64,000 bases of DNA from Campylobacterales bacterium. GTDB taxonomy: Bacteria > Campylobacterota > Campylobacteria > Campylobacterales > Sulfurospirillaceae. The DNA is taken from contig JAJRPV010000004.1 in NCBI GenBank assembly GCA_024280575.1, forward strand, positions 54,078 through 118,077, given 5' to 3'. The notes under the pieces were generated by a model that made no database searches, was not told the DNA's origin, and worked only from the letters and a program-made list of their open reading frames with translations. A program made the translations under genes and the position numbers. Positions 37,210 through 45,684 of this stretch are shown in pieces (the stretch's first letter is position 1; the number at the start of each line of letters is the position of its first letter).

Positions 37210-37231
37210 AAAGCCCTATCTTTAGGGCTTT
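37210..37231 (+). terminator. Isolated hairpin in divergent spacer, nfnA to mlaE
   Basis: AAAGCCCTA and TAGGGCTTT make a perfect 9-bp stem with loop TCTT followed by TTTG. It sits within a 281-bp divergent intergenic region, 113 bases before mlaE, with a TATAAT 25 bases upstream, so it may end a short transcript or attenuate the mla operon. Nothing else is evident in the spacer. Confidence 0.45.
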
Positions 37232-37344
37232 TGAAGTTATTTATTTAAGTTTTATTTTTATCATTCATTTAAGTTTACGGTTTTTAAAATTAGAATTTTT
37301 TTATTATCTTTATCATTTAAGTAAAAATCATATATAATATTATT

Positions 37345-38469
37345 ATGATTAATTTTGACATAATAGAAGAAGATAAACAATGCACTATCAAGATATCCGG
37401 CAAACTTACAAAAGAAACCATTCGCTCTATTTATCCCAAAATTAAAAGGATAAAAGAGAAATTTTTTTTAATAGCTAAGGTAGATTGTGTAGGTTTAAAT
37501 TCACTAGATTATGCTGGTGCTTTAATATTGGCTGATTTAAGTGCATCGTTTTGTGAGAAAAAATCTTCTGTTATTGTCATAGGGATGAATCCTAATTTCA
37601 AAAGAATAATGTTATTTGCAAGAAAAAACCTAAGACAAAAATCTCAAGTAGTAGAGATAAAAGAAAACTTTTTTGTTGCTCCCATTATTAAAATGGGAAA
37701 AAATATTGTAGATTCTATTGACTCTTTTGTTTTCTTTCTTTCTTTCTTGGGGGAGAGTAGTTTGCAGTTTTTCAGGATACTTTTAACCCCTTGGAAATTT
37801 AGGTATAAAGCAACTGCGGTTCATATACAAAAATCAGGTGCGCTCGCACTTCCAATAGTCGCACTTACCTCTTTTTTAGTAGGCGTTGTTATAGCATTTC
37901 AAAGCGCTGAACAACTAGCAAAATTTGGTGCAAATATATTTATAGTTGATATGGTTTCCATCTCTATGTTTCGTGAGATTGCTCCCTTGATAGCAGCTAT
38001 TGTAATCGCAGGTAGAAGCGCATCTTCATATACTGCAGAAATTGGTACTATGAAGATAACAGAAGAGATAGATGCTATGCGTTCTATGGGTTTTGAACCT
38101 ATAGTTTTTCTCGTTCTTCCTCGTATATTTGCTCTTCTTATCGCTATGCCTTTGATCGTTTTTTTTGCTGATATGATAGGAATTGCCGGGGGAATGTTAG
38201 TTGCAAAATCAAATTTAGGTATATCCTATTCAGAGTTTATTGTAAGAGCTAGAGATGTGGTTGCTACAAAGCAAGTATTGATAGGATTGTTTAAAGCACC
38301 ATTTTTTGGTTTGTTGATAGCCACCATAGGGTGCTTTAGAGGCTTTCAGGTTACTGGAAGCACAGAGAGTATAGGGCGATATACCACGATAAGCGTAGTA
38401 AATGCTATATTTTGGGTGATAGTTTGTGATGCGTTGATTTCAGTAGTTTTGACGGAGATAGGGATTTGA
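37345..38469 (+). CDS. mlaE: MlaE-type lipid transport permease with N-terminal STAS domain
   Basis: Inner-membrane permease of 374 residues for phospholipid trafficking. Residues 1-100 form a STAS (MlaB-like) domain fused to the permease, replacing a separate mlaB gene. Residues 120-374 are the MlaE permease with ALPIVALTSFLVGVVIAFQSAEQL, MFREIAPLIAAIVIAGRSASSYTAEIGTMKITEEIDAMRSMG, the family signature. First gene of mlaEFD-lipoprotein operon. It overlaps mlaF through TTGA. Fusion of STAS to MlaE is known in several Gram-negatives. Confidence 0.92.
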   Translation: MINFDIIEEDKQCTIKISGKLTKETIRSIYPKIKRIKEKFFLIAKVDCVGLNSLDYAGALILADLSASFCEKKSSVIVIGMNPNFKRIMLFARKNLRQKSQVVEIKENFFVAPIIKMGKNIVDSIDSFVFFLSFLGESSLQFFRILLTPWKFRYKATAVHIQKSGALALPIVALTSFLVGVVIAFQSAEQLAKFGANIFIVDMVSISMFREIAPLIAAIVIAGRSASSYTAEIGTMKITEEIDAMRSMGFEPIVFLVLPRIFALLIAMPLIVFFADMIGIAGGMLVAKSNLGISYSEFIVRARDVVATKQVLIGLFKAPFFGLLIATIGCFRGFQVTGSTESIGRYTTISVVNAIFWVIVCDALISVVLTEIGI

Positions 38470-39203
38470 GTGAAATTGTAATTAAAGTAAAAGATGTTAC
38501 AACTAAATTTGGCAAACATGTAGTTCACGACAAGATATCTATTGATGTAAAAGAGGGTGAGATATATGGGATATTAGGAGGAAGTGGATCTGGAAAAACC
38601 ACTTTGCTCAGAGAGATTATACTGTTGCAAAAATTTCAATCAGGTTCTATAGAAATTTTAGGAAAAAAAATTGGTCAAATGTCATATTCTGATACAATAT
38701 GGCTGAAAAAAAATTGGTCTGTGCTTTTTCAATTTGGTGCCTTGTATTCATCTTTAAATGTGTTGGAAAATGTCTCTATACCTCTTATTGAGTATACGAA
38801 TTTGCCAAAAGAAGTTATAACCGAGATTGCCTTGAGCAAACTAAAGATGGCTGGTTTGAAAAAAGAGGCAACATACCTTTTCCCAAGTGAATTAAGTGGC
38901 GGTATGAAAAAGAGAGCAGCACTTGCAAGGGCTCTTGTTATGGATCCAAAGATACTCTTTTTGGATGAGCCTACAAGTGGGTTAGACCCTGTTGGGGCTG
39001 AAAATTTCGATATACTGATAAAAGAAATCGCTACACTTTTGAAACTAACAGTAGTGATTGTCACTCATGATTTGCATACTATTGAACATGTACTAGATAG
39101 ATTTTGTATTATTTATGACAAAAAGATACTTTTTCAAGGTACACTAGATGAGGCTAAGAAGTTTAAGCACTATGCTATCAGAGAATTTTTAAAATTTAAA
39201 TAA
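38466..39203 (+). CDS. mlaF: MlaF-type ABC transporter ATPase
   Basis: ATPase of 245 residues of the Mla/Mce importer family: Walker A GGSGSGKTT, Q-loop VLFQFGALYSSL, signature LSGGMKKRAALARAL, Walker B ILFLDEPTSGLDP and switch His in VTHDL. Starts at TTG 38466 overlapping the mlaE stop. The FQFGALYSSLNV segment is typical of MlaF. Works with the permease and the MCE protein that follows. Confidence 0.93.
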   Translation: MSEIVIKVKDVTTKFGKHVVHDKISIDVKEGEIYGILGGSGSGKTTLLREIILLQKFQSGSIEILGKKIGQMSYSDTIWLKKNWSVLFQFGALYSSLNVLENVSIPLIEYTNLPKEVITEIALSKLKMAGLKKEATYLFPSELSGGMKKRAALARALVMDPKILFLDEPTSGLDPVGAENFDILIKEIATLLKLTVVIVTHDLHTIEHVLDRFCIIYDKKILFQGTLDEAKKFKHYAIREFLKFK

Positions 39204-39220
39204 GCGATAAGGTACGGATT

Positions 39221-40228
39221 ATGGAAAAAAGATTGAGTTATATTTTAGTAGGTTCTTTCGTAGTTATACTTACTTTGTCAATGTTTGCATTTACATATTG
39301 GTTGGCAAAATATGGAGATGAAAGTGCAAAACATGACTATTATTATGCATATTTTACAGAATCTGTATCAGGGTTAAATGTAGAATCTCCAGTAAAATTT
39401 AGAGGTGTGGAAGTGGGTAGAATAAAAGAAATATCCATAAATAAAAATAACAGTGAGGAGATAGAGGTATTGCTTGAAATCAAGCAGGGGACTCCTATAA
39501 AAAAAGATACATATGCCGTGCTAGACACACAGGGAATTACCGGACTAAAGTACATCAATATAGAAGGTGGCAGTAAAAATTCCCCAAGACTCATAAGTAA
39601 AAAAGGGAAGATAGCTACAATTAGAGTTAAAAAGTCAATCCTAGCATCACTTTATGATGATGGAGATATGATGGCTAAAAAGATAAACACCCTTCTTGGT
39701 AAAGTAGATTCTGTATTAAATGAAAAGAATATCAAGGAGATAAATAGTATGATAATAAATTTGTCAAATACAACAAAATATATTGATGAAAATAAACAAA
39801 AAGTTATGCAGGTATTTGAGCAAATTACTCAGTTAAAAGAAAATATTACAAAAGATTTAAAAATTGTAACAAACAGTTTCGCAAATTTTTCAAATGATGG
39901 CAGAAAATTTCTAAAACATACAGGAGAAATTGAAGATGCGCTGATACCATCTTTGACTAAACTAGGCTACATGGGAGATCGTGTATCAAAGGCAAGTGAT
40001 ACAACTAAAGATTTTTTTGCTGACTTGCAGACTAAGCTAAAAGATGGTGAGTTTGATTTTGCAGATATAGTCGGGCAAAATATGCAAGTGTTAAATGAGA
40101 CAGCATTATCCTTGAGAAAACTATCTCTAAAGCTTGACGAGATGGTAGATGAGCTCAAAAACAGTCCAAGTGATATATTGTATAAAAGCACTAGAAAAAT
40201 TCCAGGACCGGGAGAAAGCCATGAATAA
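39221..40228 (+). CDS. mlaD: MlaD/MCE-domain lipid-binding protein
   Basis: Inner-membrane anchored periplasmic protein of 335 residues. N-terminal membrane helix (about 7-30), then an MCE domain (YYAYFTESVSGLNVESPVKFRGVEVGRIKEISI, followed by ITGLKYINIEGG) near 40-125, then a long helical C-terminal region (150-320) that could form a shaft. MCE hexamers bind lipids between membranes. Longer than E. coli MlaD, resembling Mce proteins. The gene overlaps the following lipoprotein gene by eight bases. Confidence 0.9.
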   Translation: MEKRLSYILVGSFVVILTLSMFAFTYWLAKYGDESAKHDYYYAYFTESVSGLNVESPVKFRGVEVGRIKEISINKNNSEEIEVLLEIKQGTPIKKDTYAVLDTQGITGLKYINIEGGSKNSPRLISKKGKIATIRVKKSILASLYDDGDMMAKKINTLLGKVDSVLNEKNIKEINSMIINLSNTTKYIDENKQKVMQVFEQITQLKENITKDLKIVTNSFANFSNDGRKFLKHTGEIEDALIPSLTKLGYMGDRVSKASDTTKDFFADLQTKLKDGEFDFADIVGQNMQVLNETALSLRKLSLKLDEMVDELKNSPSDILYKSTRKIPGPGESHE

Positions 40229-40817
40229 AATCGTAATATATATTTTAATAACACTTTTTTTAGGAGGATGTTCTTTAAAAGATGTCGGAAGTCCAATATT
40301 AAAATATACAATATTTGATGGAAGCCATATTGATAAAAGTATCAAAACAGATAAAATACTAAAAATATCACAATTTAAAGCACCTGTAAATCTGTTGGGA
40401 AGTAAAATTTGGTATAAAAGAGATTCTTATGCCACCAATTCATATCTATACTCAAGTTGGAATGAGGATTTTTCATCTATAATCGAACACGACATGGCAA
40501 ATAGACTCTATAAAAGCGGACTGTTTAAAAGTGTTTTTGAAAGATATTCAAAGGTAAAAGCAGATTTATCACTAGAGGGAGAAATTATAAATGTTATCCA
40601 AAATGTTGGTAAAAATGGAGCAACTGTATCATTTGAAATAAGACTTTATTTGATAGATTTAAAATCATCAAAACTTATATCTTCAAAAGATTTTTCATAT
40701 AATAAAACATGCGAAAGCATAGATGCGATAGGTGCTATAAAAGCTTATAATCAGATAATAAAAATATTTAACAAAGAAGTGGTATTATGGCTAAAACCAT
40801 TAGTGAAAGAAAGCTAA
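40221..40817 (+). CDS. ABC-type transport auxiliary lipoprotein
   Basis: Lipoprotein of 198 residues from ATG 40221. The signal MNKIVIYILITLFLGGCS has the lipobox GGC. The mature part (LKISQFKAPVNLLGSKIWYKRDSYATNSYLYSSWNEDF) matches the PqiC/ABC_trans_aux family (DUF330 type), outer-membrane lipoproteins associated with Mce transporters. I rejected the start at 40149 as it lies within mlaD and lacks a signal peptide. Its end overlaps the GAF gene by 31 bases. Confidence 0.8.
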   Translation: MNKIVIYILITLFLGGCSLKDVGSPILKYTIFDGSHIDKSIKTDKILKISQFKAPVNLLGSKIWYKRDSYATNSYLYSSWNEDFSSIIEHDMANRLYKSGLFKSVFERYSKVKADLSLEGEIINVIQNVGKNGATVSFEIRLYLIDLKSSKLISSKDFSYNKTCESIDAIGAIKAYNQIIKIFNKEVVLWLKPLVKES

Positions 40818-41293
40818 ATAGATTATTAGAGCTAAATAAGAAACTAGGACTTGAAAATGACTTTTCAACGAGAATAGATCTTATATCTAATACAATAAAA
40901 AATATACTAAATGTTGATAGGTGTACGATATTTGTGCATGACAACAACACTAAAAGCATGTGGTCTGTTTATATTGACGGTATCAGTTACATAGAAGTCC
41001 CAGATGACAAAGGAATAGCAGCAGAAGTATATAGGACTAAAAAAACAATTATGTTAAATAATGTGCAAAATGATCCTAACTATAATAGCATAATAGACGA
41101 AGCTAGCGGTTATGTAACCAAATGTATTTTATCGGTCCCAATTGTAGGTTATGGCGGTAAAATCTTGGGCGTCATGCAACTTATCAATAAGATAGATGGA
41201 CATTGCGGTTTTAATGAAGAAGATGAAAAAGTTTTAGAATATGTCATAAATCACATAAGTGCATATCTCGAAATAATGATGCAGGAAAAATAA
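40787..41293 (+). CDS. GAF-domain protein
   Basis: Cytosolic protein of 168 residues consisting of one GAF domain (about 25-160): NILNVDRCTIFVHDNNTKSMWSV, ETVY-like AAEVYRTKKTIMLNNVQNDPNYN, CILSVPIVGYGGKILGVMQLINK. GAF domains bind small ligands such as cyclic nucleotides or hemes. No output domain is fused; it stands between the mla operon and a two-component system, overlapping the former and seven bases before the latter, so it may feed that system. Confidence 0.82.
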   Translation: MAKTISERKLNRLLELNKKLGLENDFSTRIDLISNTIKNILNVDRCTIFVHDNNTKSMWSVYIDGISYIEVPDDKGIAAEVYRTKKTIMLNNVQNDPNYNSIIDEASGYVTKCILSVPIVGYGGKILGVMQLINKIDGHCGFNEEDEKVLEYVINHISAYLEIMMQEK

Positions 41294-41299
41294 GCAAAA

Positions 41300-41974
41300 A
41301 TGAAAAAAGCTAAAATATTTATACTAGAAGATGATATAAATCTCAATGAAACAATCGCAGAATTTTTAGAAGAAGAGGGTTATGATACAACAAGTGCATT
41401 TGATGGAGATGAAGCAGAAGACTTGATGTATGAAAATAGTTATGATTTGTATCTGCTAGATGTAAATGTGCCTGGAACAAATGGATTTGAGCTTTTAAAA
41501 AAGGCAAGAGAAAACAGCGACAAAGTACCGGCAATCTTCATAACATCACTTAATTCTATGGATGATTTAGAGATAGGATATAAAAGTGGTTGTGATGACT
41601 ATATAAGAAAGCCATTTGAATTAAAAGAGCTTTTATTTAGAGTGCAAACTCTCTTGAAGCGAGAATTCTTACATGTAAACGATGAAAAGATAAAAATATC
41701 AAAAGGCATAGAGTATGATATGCTAACAAATGAGCTTACTGTTAGCGGTAAAACTGTTAGAATCCAAAATAAAGAGGCATTGCTACTTAAGTTGTTTATA
41801 CAAAAAAGAGGTGAGATAATCTCTCACGGTGTTATATATGATACATTATGGAGTTATGATGAGGTTAGTAGTGATTTAGCTCTTAGAACATATGTCAAAA
41901 ATTTGCGAAAAATATTAGGAAAAGAAAAAATTGTCAGTATTAAAAAATTGGGATATAAATTTACGACAGAGTGA
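41300..41974 (+). CDS. OmpR/PhoB-family response regulator
   Basis: Regulator of 224 residues: receiver domain 1-120 with phospho-acceptor Asp54 (LYLLDVNVPGTNG), conserved Lys104 region (DDYIRKPFE), and a winged-helix DNA-binding domain (LRTYVKNLRKILGKEKIVSIKKLGYKF). Overlaps the start of the downstream kinase. Typical two-component partner. Regulon unknown; nearby mla and cytochrome genes are candidates. Confidence 0.92.
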   Translation: MKKAKIFILEDDINLNETIAEFLEEEGYDTTSAFDGDEAEDLMYENSYDLYLLDVNVPGTNGFELLKKARENSDKVPAIFITSLNSMDDLEIGYKSGCDDYIRKPFELKELLFRVQTLLKREFLHVNDEKIKISKGIEYDMLTNELTVSGKTVRIQNKEALLLKLFIQKRGEIISHGVIYDTLWSYDEVSSDLALRTYVKNLRKILGKEKIVSIKKLGYKFTTE

Positions 41975-43121
41975 AAAAAAGACTCTCCGCTCTTTTTTTC
42001 TGCTCTATCTATTTTTTACAGTTGTTTTGTTGTCTTTTATGGCAATATATTATTATAATACCCAAAAAGATTTGATGTTGAAAGATAAAAGATTGGAGCT
42101 CTCCAAATATGCAAATGATGAAATAAAAAAATTAAAATATTTGCAGATAAATTTTGACAAAGTGCCTAGAATCTATCCAAGAGACAAAAGATTTAAGTCG
42201 GCAATTTATGATAGTGTATATACAAAGATATTTTCCCTCTTAGATGTTAATAAAGTGGATTTAAATGAAGACATTTATCTGCAAAATAATTATATTATAT
42301 ATATAAAAGATTTGGAATCATATTATTTAGGAGCAAAATATGTGGTTATAGAGGTTAAAGATAACGGTATCTGGAAAAAACAGGTATATAATAATCTTTT
42401 TAGTTATGGAAGTATTGTTCTTTTTGCTCTGTTGTTGATGGGGTATTTTTTATTATATTTGCTTTTAAAGCCTATGAGGGAAGTGATATCTTTATTAGAT
42501 AGATTTATAAAAGACACAACTCACGAGTTAAATACACCCATAAGTACAATTTTGTCAAATATAGAGTTAAGCAACAAACATGAGCTAGATGAAAAGCTAC
42601 AGAAAAGATTAGATAGAATTAAGATTGGTGCGAAGACTATATCAAATCTATATCAGGATCTTCTGTTTTTGACACTTTCAGAAAAGATGGAATCCAGAAA
42701 AGAAACCGTTGATTTAAAAGCATTGCTAAGCGAAAGAATTGAGTATTTTTCACTATTTTTTGACTCTAAAAAGATAACTCTAAAACAGAGCCTAAAAGAC
42801 AATGTGTCTCTACATGTAGATAAAAATAGACTAACTAAGCTTATTGACAATCTATTTTCAAATGCTATAAAATACAATAAAATAAAAGGTGAAATAGAAG
42901 TGGTGTTGGAAGATAATTATTTTTGTATAAAAGATAGTGGCAGAGGTATAGAAAAAGACAAATTAGAACAGATTTTCAAGAGATATGAAAGAGCAGATAA
43001 AAGCGTTGGTGGTTTTGGTATAGGTCTTAGTATAGTAAGTAAAATTGCCCATGAAGAGGGATTAAAAGTAGAGATAAGTTCCATCTTTAAAAAAGAGACT
43101 ATCGTAAAGGTTTCATGGTGA
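41931..43121 (+). CDS. Membrane sensor histidine kinase
   Basis: Kinase of 396 residues with two membrane helices (about 25-45 and 155-178) flanking a short periplasmic domain, then HisKA (DTTHELNTPISTILSNIEL, phospho-His) and HATPase (NLFSNAIKYN, IKDSGRGIEKDKLEQIFKRYERA, GGFGIGLSIV). The TTG start at 41931 overlaps the regulator by 44 bases; a later start cannot be excluded since the first 15 residues are poorly conserved. A palindrome CTACATGTAG at 42810-42819 encodes Leu-His-Val. It is followed by a small cytochrome gene overlapping its stop. Confidence 0.88.
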   Translation: MSVLKNWDINLRQSEKKTLRSFFLLYLFFTVVLLSFMAIYYYNTQKDLMLKDKRLELSKYANDEIKKLKYLQINFDKVPRIYPRDKRFKSAIYDSVYTKIFSLLDVNKVDLNEDIYLQNNYIIYIKDLESYYLGAKYVVIEVKDNGIWKKQVYNNLFSYGSIVLFALLLMGYFLLYLLLKPMREVISLLDRFIKDTTHELNTPISTILSNIELSNKHELDEKLQKRLDRIKIGAKTISNLYQDLLFLTLSEKMESRKETVDLKALLSERIEYFSLFFDSKKITLKQSLKDNVSLHVDKNRLTKLIDNLFSNAIKYNKIKGEIEVVLEDNYFCIKDSGRGIEKDKLEQIFKRYERADKSVGGFGIGLSIVSKIAHEEGLKVEISSIFKKETIVKVSW

Positions 43122-43444
43122 GAAATTTAATATTTGTATTGTCAGTATTATTAAATTTAAATGCATCTGTATATCAAAAAAATTGCGTAGCCTGCCATAA
43201 AAATTCACCTGTAAAAATGGACAAATTCTTCTATCTTTATTTATTAAAATACAGCAGTGCTATTGAGACAAAATACGCCATGAAACTATATCTTCAAAAC
43301 CCTAAAAAAGAAAACTCTGTTTTAAGTCCGGAATTGCTGAAAAGATTTAAAATAAAAAAGAAAACAACTTTAAGTAAAAAAGAGTTAGAAAAAGCCATAG
43401 ATGAGTATTGGGAAATATACAAAATCTTTGGAAAACTAAAATAA
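43115..43444 (+). CDS. Small secreted c-type cytochrome-like protein
   Basis: Periplasmic protein of 109 residues. Short signal peptide (MVRNLIFVLSVLLNLNAS) and a single heme motif CVACH near residues 24-28. The rest is lysine-rich and lacks an obvious axial Met motif (a KYAMKL segment could serve). It overlaps the histidine kinase stop by seven bases. Perhaps a sensor or electron carrier linked to that kinase. Family not recognised beyond the heme motif. Confidence 0.72.
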   Translation: MVRNLIFVLSVLLNLNASVYQKNCVACHKNSPVKMDKFFYLYLLKYSSAIETKYAMKLYLQNPKKENSVLSPELLKRFKIKKKTTLSKKELEKAIDEYWEIYKIFGKLK

Positions 43445-43456
43445 ATTAAATAAATT

Positions 43457-44464
43457 ATGATAAAAAAAATAAATTACATAGGTTCAAAATTCACATTATC
43501 ATCATGGATAAAATCAGAGATTAAAAAAGTAGTCGGTGATGATTTGTCGGGAAAAGTTTTTTGCGATATGTTCGCGGGAACCGGTATAGTCGGACAAGCT
43601 TTTAAAAAAGAAGTTAAAAAAATCATAAGCAATGATTTGGAACAGTATAGTTTTGTACTTAATAAAAATTATATTCAAAATCATAAAGCAATTAAAAATA
43701 GAGAAAAATATATCGACGAACTCAATAATCTTCCTTTGATTGATTCTGGGTTTATTTATAAAAACTACTGTTTGGGTAGTAAGAGTGGAAGACAATATTT
43801 TAGTGATGTAAATGGCAAAAAAATTGATGCGATAAGAACTAAGATAAAGCAATGGTACGAGGACAAAGATATAGAAGATGATTTATACTATTTCTTGCTA
43901 GCAACTCTGCTTGAGAGTGCTGATAAAATTGCAAATACAGCTTCGGTTTACGGGGCATTTTTAAAACATCTAAAAAAATCTGCTTCACAAGAGTTGGTTT
44001 TAGAGCCAGCCAATTTTATAGAAAATAAAAATTGCCACCAAGTTTTTAATAAAGACAGCAATGAGTTAATCAAGGAAATTAGTGGAGATATTCTGTACTT
44101 GGATCCACCATATAATCAAAGGCAGTATGGTGCAAATTATCATATTTTAAACACTATTGCACTTTATGATGATTTTACCCCAGTGGGTAAAACAGGACTT
44201 AGAGACTACAACCATTCGTCTTATTGTAAAAAGAAAAAGGTACATGACAGTTTTGAAGAGTTGATAAAAAATGCTAAATTTAAATATATATTTTTAAGTT
44301 ATAACAACGAGGGCTTAATGAGCAAACAAGATGTTGAAGCTATCATGAGTAAATACGGCAACTATAGTATAGAAAAAAAGCAGTATTTAAGATTTAAAGC
44401 AACCAAAAACAAAAACCATAAAACAACATCCACAAAAGAGTATCTCCATATACTAATAAAATAA
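43457..44464 (+). CDS. DNA adenine methyltransferase, D12-class-like
   Basis: N6-adenine methylase of 335 residues. SAM motif CDMFAGTGIVGQAF (35-48) and catalytic motif LDPPYNQRQYG (about 215-225) are in the alpha-class order, with a target-recognition region between. No restriction endonuclease gene is adjacent, so it is an orphan methylase or part of a split system. Starts 12 bases after the cytochrome gene. Recognition sequence cannot be read from the protein. Confidence 0.85.
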   Translation: MIKKINYIGSKFTLSSWIKSEIKKVVGDDLSGKVFCDMFAGTGIVGQAFKKEVKKIISNDLEQYSFVLNKNYIQNHKAIKNREKYIDELNNLPLIDSGFIYKNYCLGSKSGRQYFSDVNGKKIDAIRTKIKQWYEDKDIEDDLYYFLLATLLESADKIANTASVYGAFLKHLKKSASQELVLEPANFIENKNCHQVFNKDSNELIKEISGDILYLDPPYNQRQYGANYHILNTIALYDDFTPVGKTGLRDYNHSSYCKKKKVHDSFEELIKNAKFKYIFLSYNNEGLMSKQDVEAIMSKYGNYSIEKKQYLRFKATKNKNHKTTSTKEYLHILIK

Positions 44465-44512
44465 TTCACAATCATCCCACTTTTTTATCTTAAACTTCCA
44501 CACAAGAAATTA

Positions 44513-44670
44513 CGATGCGTAAGCATTGTGCTTTAGGTTTGCTTCTTTCGCTGGAATTTACTTCCATCGATGAAAGAAGGTAAAAAGGTGAGCATGCGAT
44601 GCATAAGCATTGTGCTTTAGGTTTGCAACTTTCGCTGGAATTTACTTCCATCGATGAAAGAAGGTAAAAA
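44513..44670. repeat. Tandem duplication, two 74-bp copies at 84-bp period
   Basis: Copies 44513-44586 and 44597-44670 differ at only three positions. Each contains an imperfect hairpin (CTTTC...GAAAG enclosing GGAA...TTCC) and a CGATG...CATCG-type segment. The repeat runs up to 13 bases before the start of the c553 cytochrome gene, so it is in its leader. On the minus strand it reads as a repetitive peptide without a start, which I consider spurious. It may be a dispersed repeat family or a structured RNA. Confidence 0.85.
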
Positions 44671-44682
44671 TAGGAGTTTGAG

Positions 44683-44985
44683 ATGAAAAAGTTACTTTTT
44701 GCCGTATTGGCAGTTTTTGCTATCAATGCGATGGCAGCAGATAGTGGAGCGACACTGTTTAAAAAGTGTGCCGGTTGCCATGGTGTAAATGCTGAGAAAA
44801 AGGCATTAGGCAGGTCAGAGGTCATAAATGCTTGGAAATCTGATAAGATAGAATCAGCTCTGAATGGCTATAAAGCAGGTACATTTGGTGGGGCCATGAA
44901 GGGCATTATGAAAAGCCAAGTTGCTAATTTGAACAAAGAGCAAATTAAAACATTGGCAGAATATATCCCAAGCCTTAAGAAGTAA
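44683..44985 (+). CDS. Class I cytochrome c (c553-like)
   Basis: Periplasmic electron carrier of 100 residues. Signal peptide MKKLLFAVLAVFAINAMA, heme motif KCAGCHG near 28-34, and axial Met in GIMKSQVANLNKEQIKTLAEYI. Very similar in length and form to cytochrome c553 of Campylobacterota, donor to cytochrome c peroxidase and oxidase. RBS TAGGAGTTTGAG. Its final 11 bases overlap the convergent methyltransferase gene. Confidence 0.9.
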   Translation: MKKLLFAVLAVFAINAMAADSGATLFKKCAGCHGVNAEKKALGRSEVINAWKSDKIESALNGYKAGTFGGAMKGIMKSQVANLNKEQIKTLAEYIPSLKK

Positions 44986-45613
44986 GTACGACAATCCTTC
45001 TATCGTCACACTTTACTACCTTGAGCCCACACATACTTGCCAATACTTCAAATGTCTTTGGAGTGTAAAAAAGTATATGTGTGGGATCTCTCCTGTACCA
45101 CCATTTTAAAAAATTCTCTTCATTGTTATCATGAAAAAGCGTCATTATGGCTATGATTCCACCCTTTTTAAGGTGTTTTTTGAAGAGACTTAAAAATTCA
45201 AGAGGGCTTTCTAAATGTTCAAATACCTCTGTTGAGGTTATAAGGTCGTATTTTTTATTTTCATATACTTGGATGGGTTGATAAAATTTATCGTATATGT
45301 CTACATGTAGACCTTTGTTTCGTAGTATTTGAGCTAAAACTGGCCCAGGCCCAGAGCCAAAATCCAATGCGTTTGTGCTATTTTTGTTTAAATCATTCCA
45401 AAAATAATCTAAAAAATCTTCAAACATCTTAACATATCCCGGGCTCTCAAAACTATTATTGTGGTTATCATATTGGGCTTTTTCATGGGTCTCGTCAACA
45501 AAATACTTTTTCTCAAGAGTAATTGATTGGCAGCTAAAACAAATTTCGTATGCTTTACCTAAATTATAATCCATGATAGCATTTGTTACATTACCGCATA
45601 TTTTACACTGCAT
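44975..45613 (-). CDS. Class I SAM methyltransferase with N-terminal zinc ribbon
   Basis: Protein of 212 residues: CKIC...CFSC (Cys3/6/26/29) zinc ribbon, then SAM motif LDFGSGPGPVLAQIL and STEVFEHLESPLEFLSLFKKHLKKGG. The arrangement resembles methyltransferases acting on small molecules or cell-envelope precursors. Contains a CTACATGTAG copy at 45301-45310, coding Leu-His-Val. Convergent with the c553 gene. Substrate unknown. Confidence 0.83.
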   Translation of the reverse strand: MQCKICGNVTNAIMDYNLGKAYEICFSCQSITLEKKYFVDETHEKAQYDNHNNSFESPGYVKMFEDFLDYFWNDLNKNSTNALDFGSGPGPVLAQILRNKGLHVDIYDKFYQPIQVYENKKYDLITSTEVFEHLESPLEFLSLFKKHLKKGGIIAIMTLFHDNNEENFLKWWYRRDPTHILFYTPKTFEVLASMCGLKVVKCDDRRIVVLTS

Positions 45614-45684
45614 ATTTTACCTTTGTTAAATTTTTTTTACAAAATTCAGCTATTATATAAATATTTATTGATATTATACTATTT

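Noticed and set aside
44490..44825. Minus-strand frame across the tandem repeat as a gene
   Set aside because: It owes its repeats to the DNA duplication, lacks a ribosome site and overlaps the start of the c553 gene.
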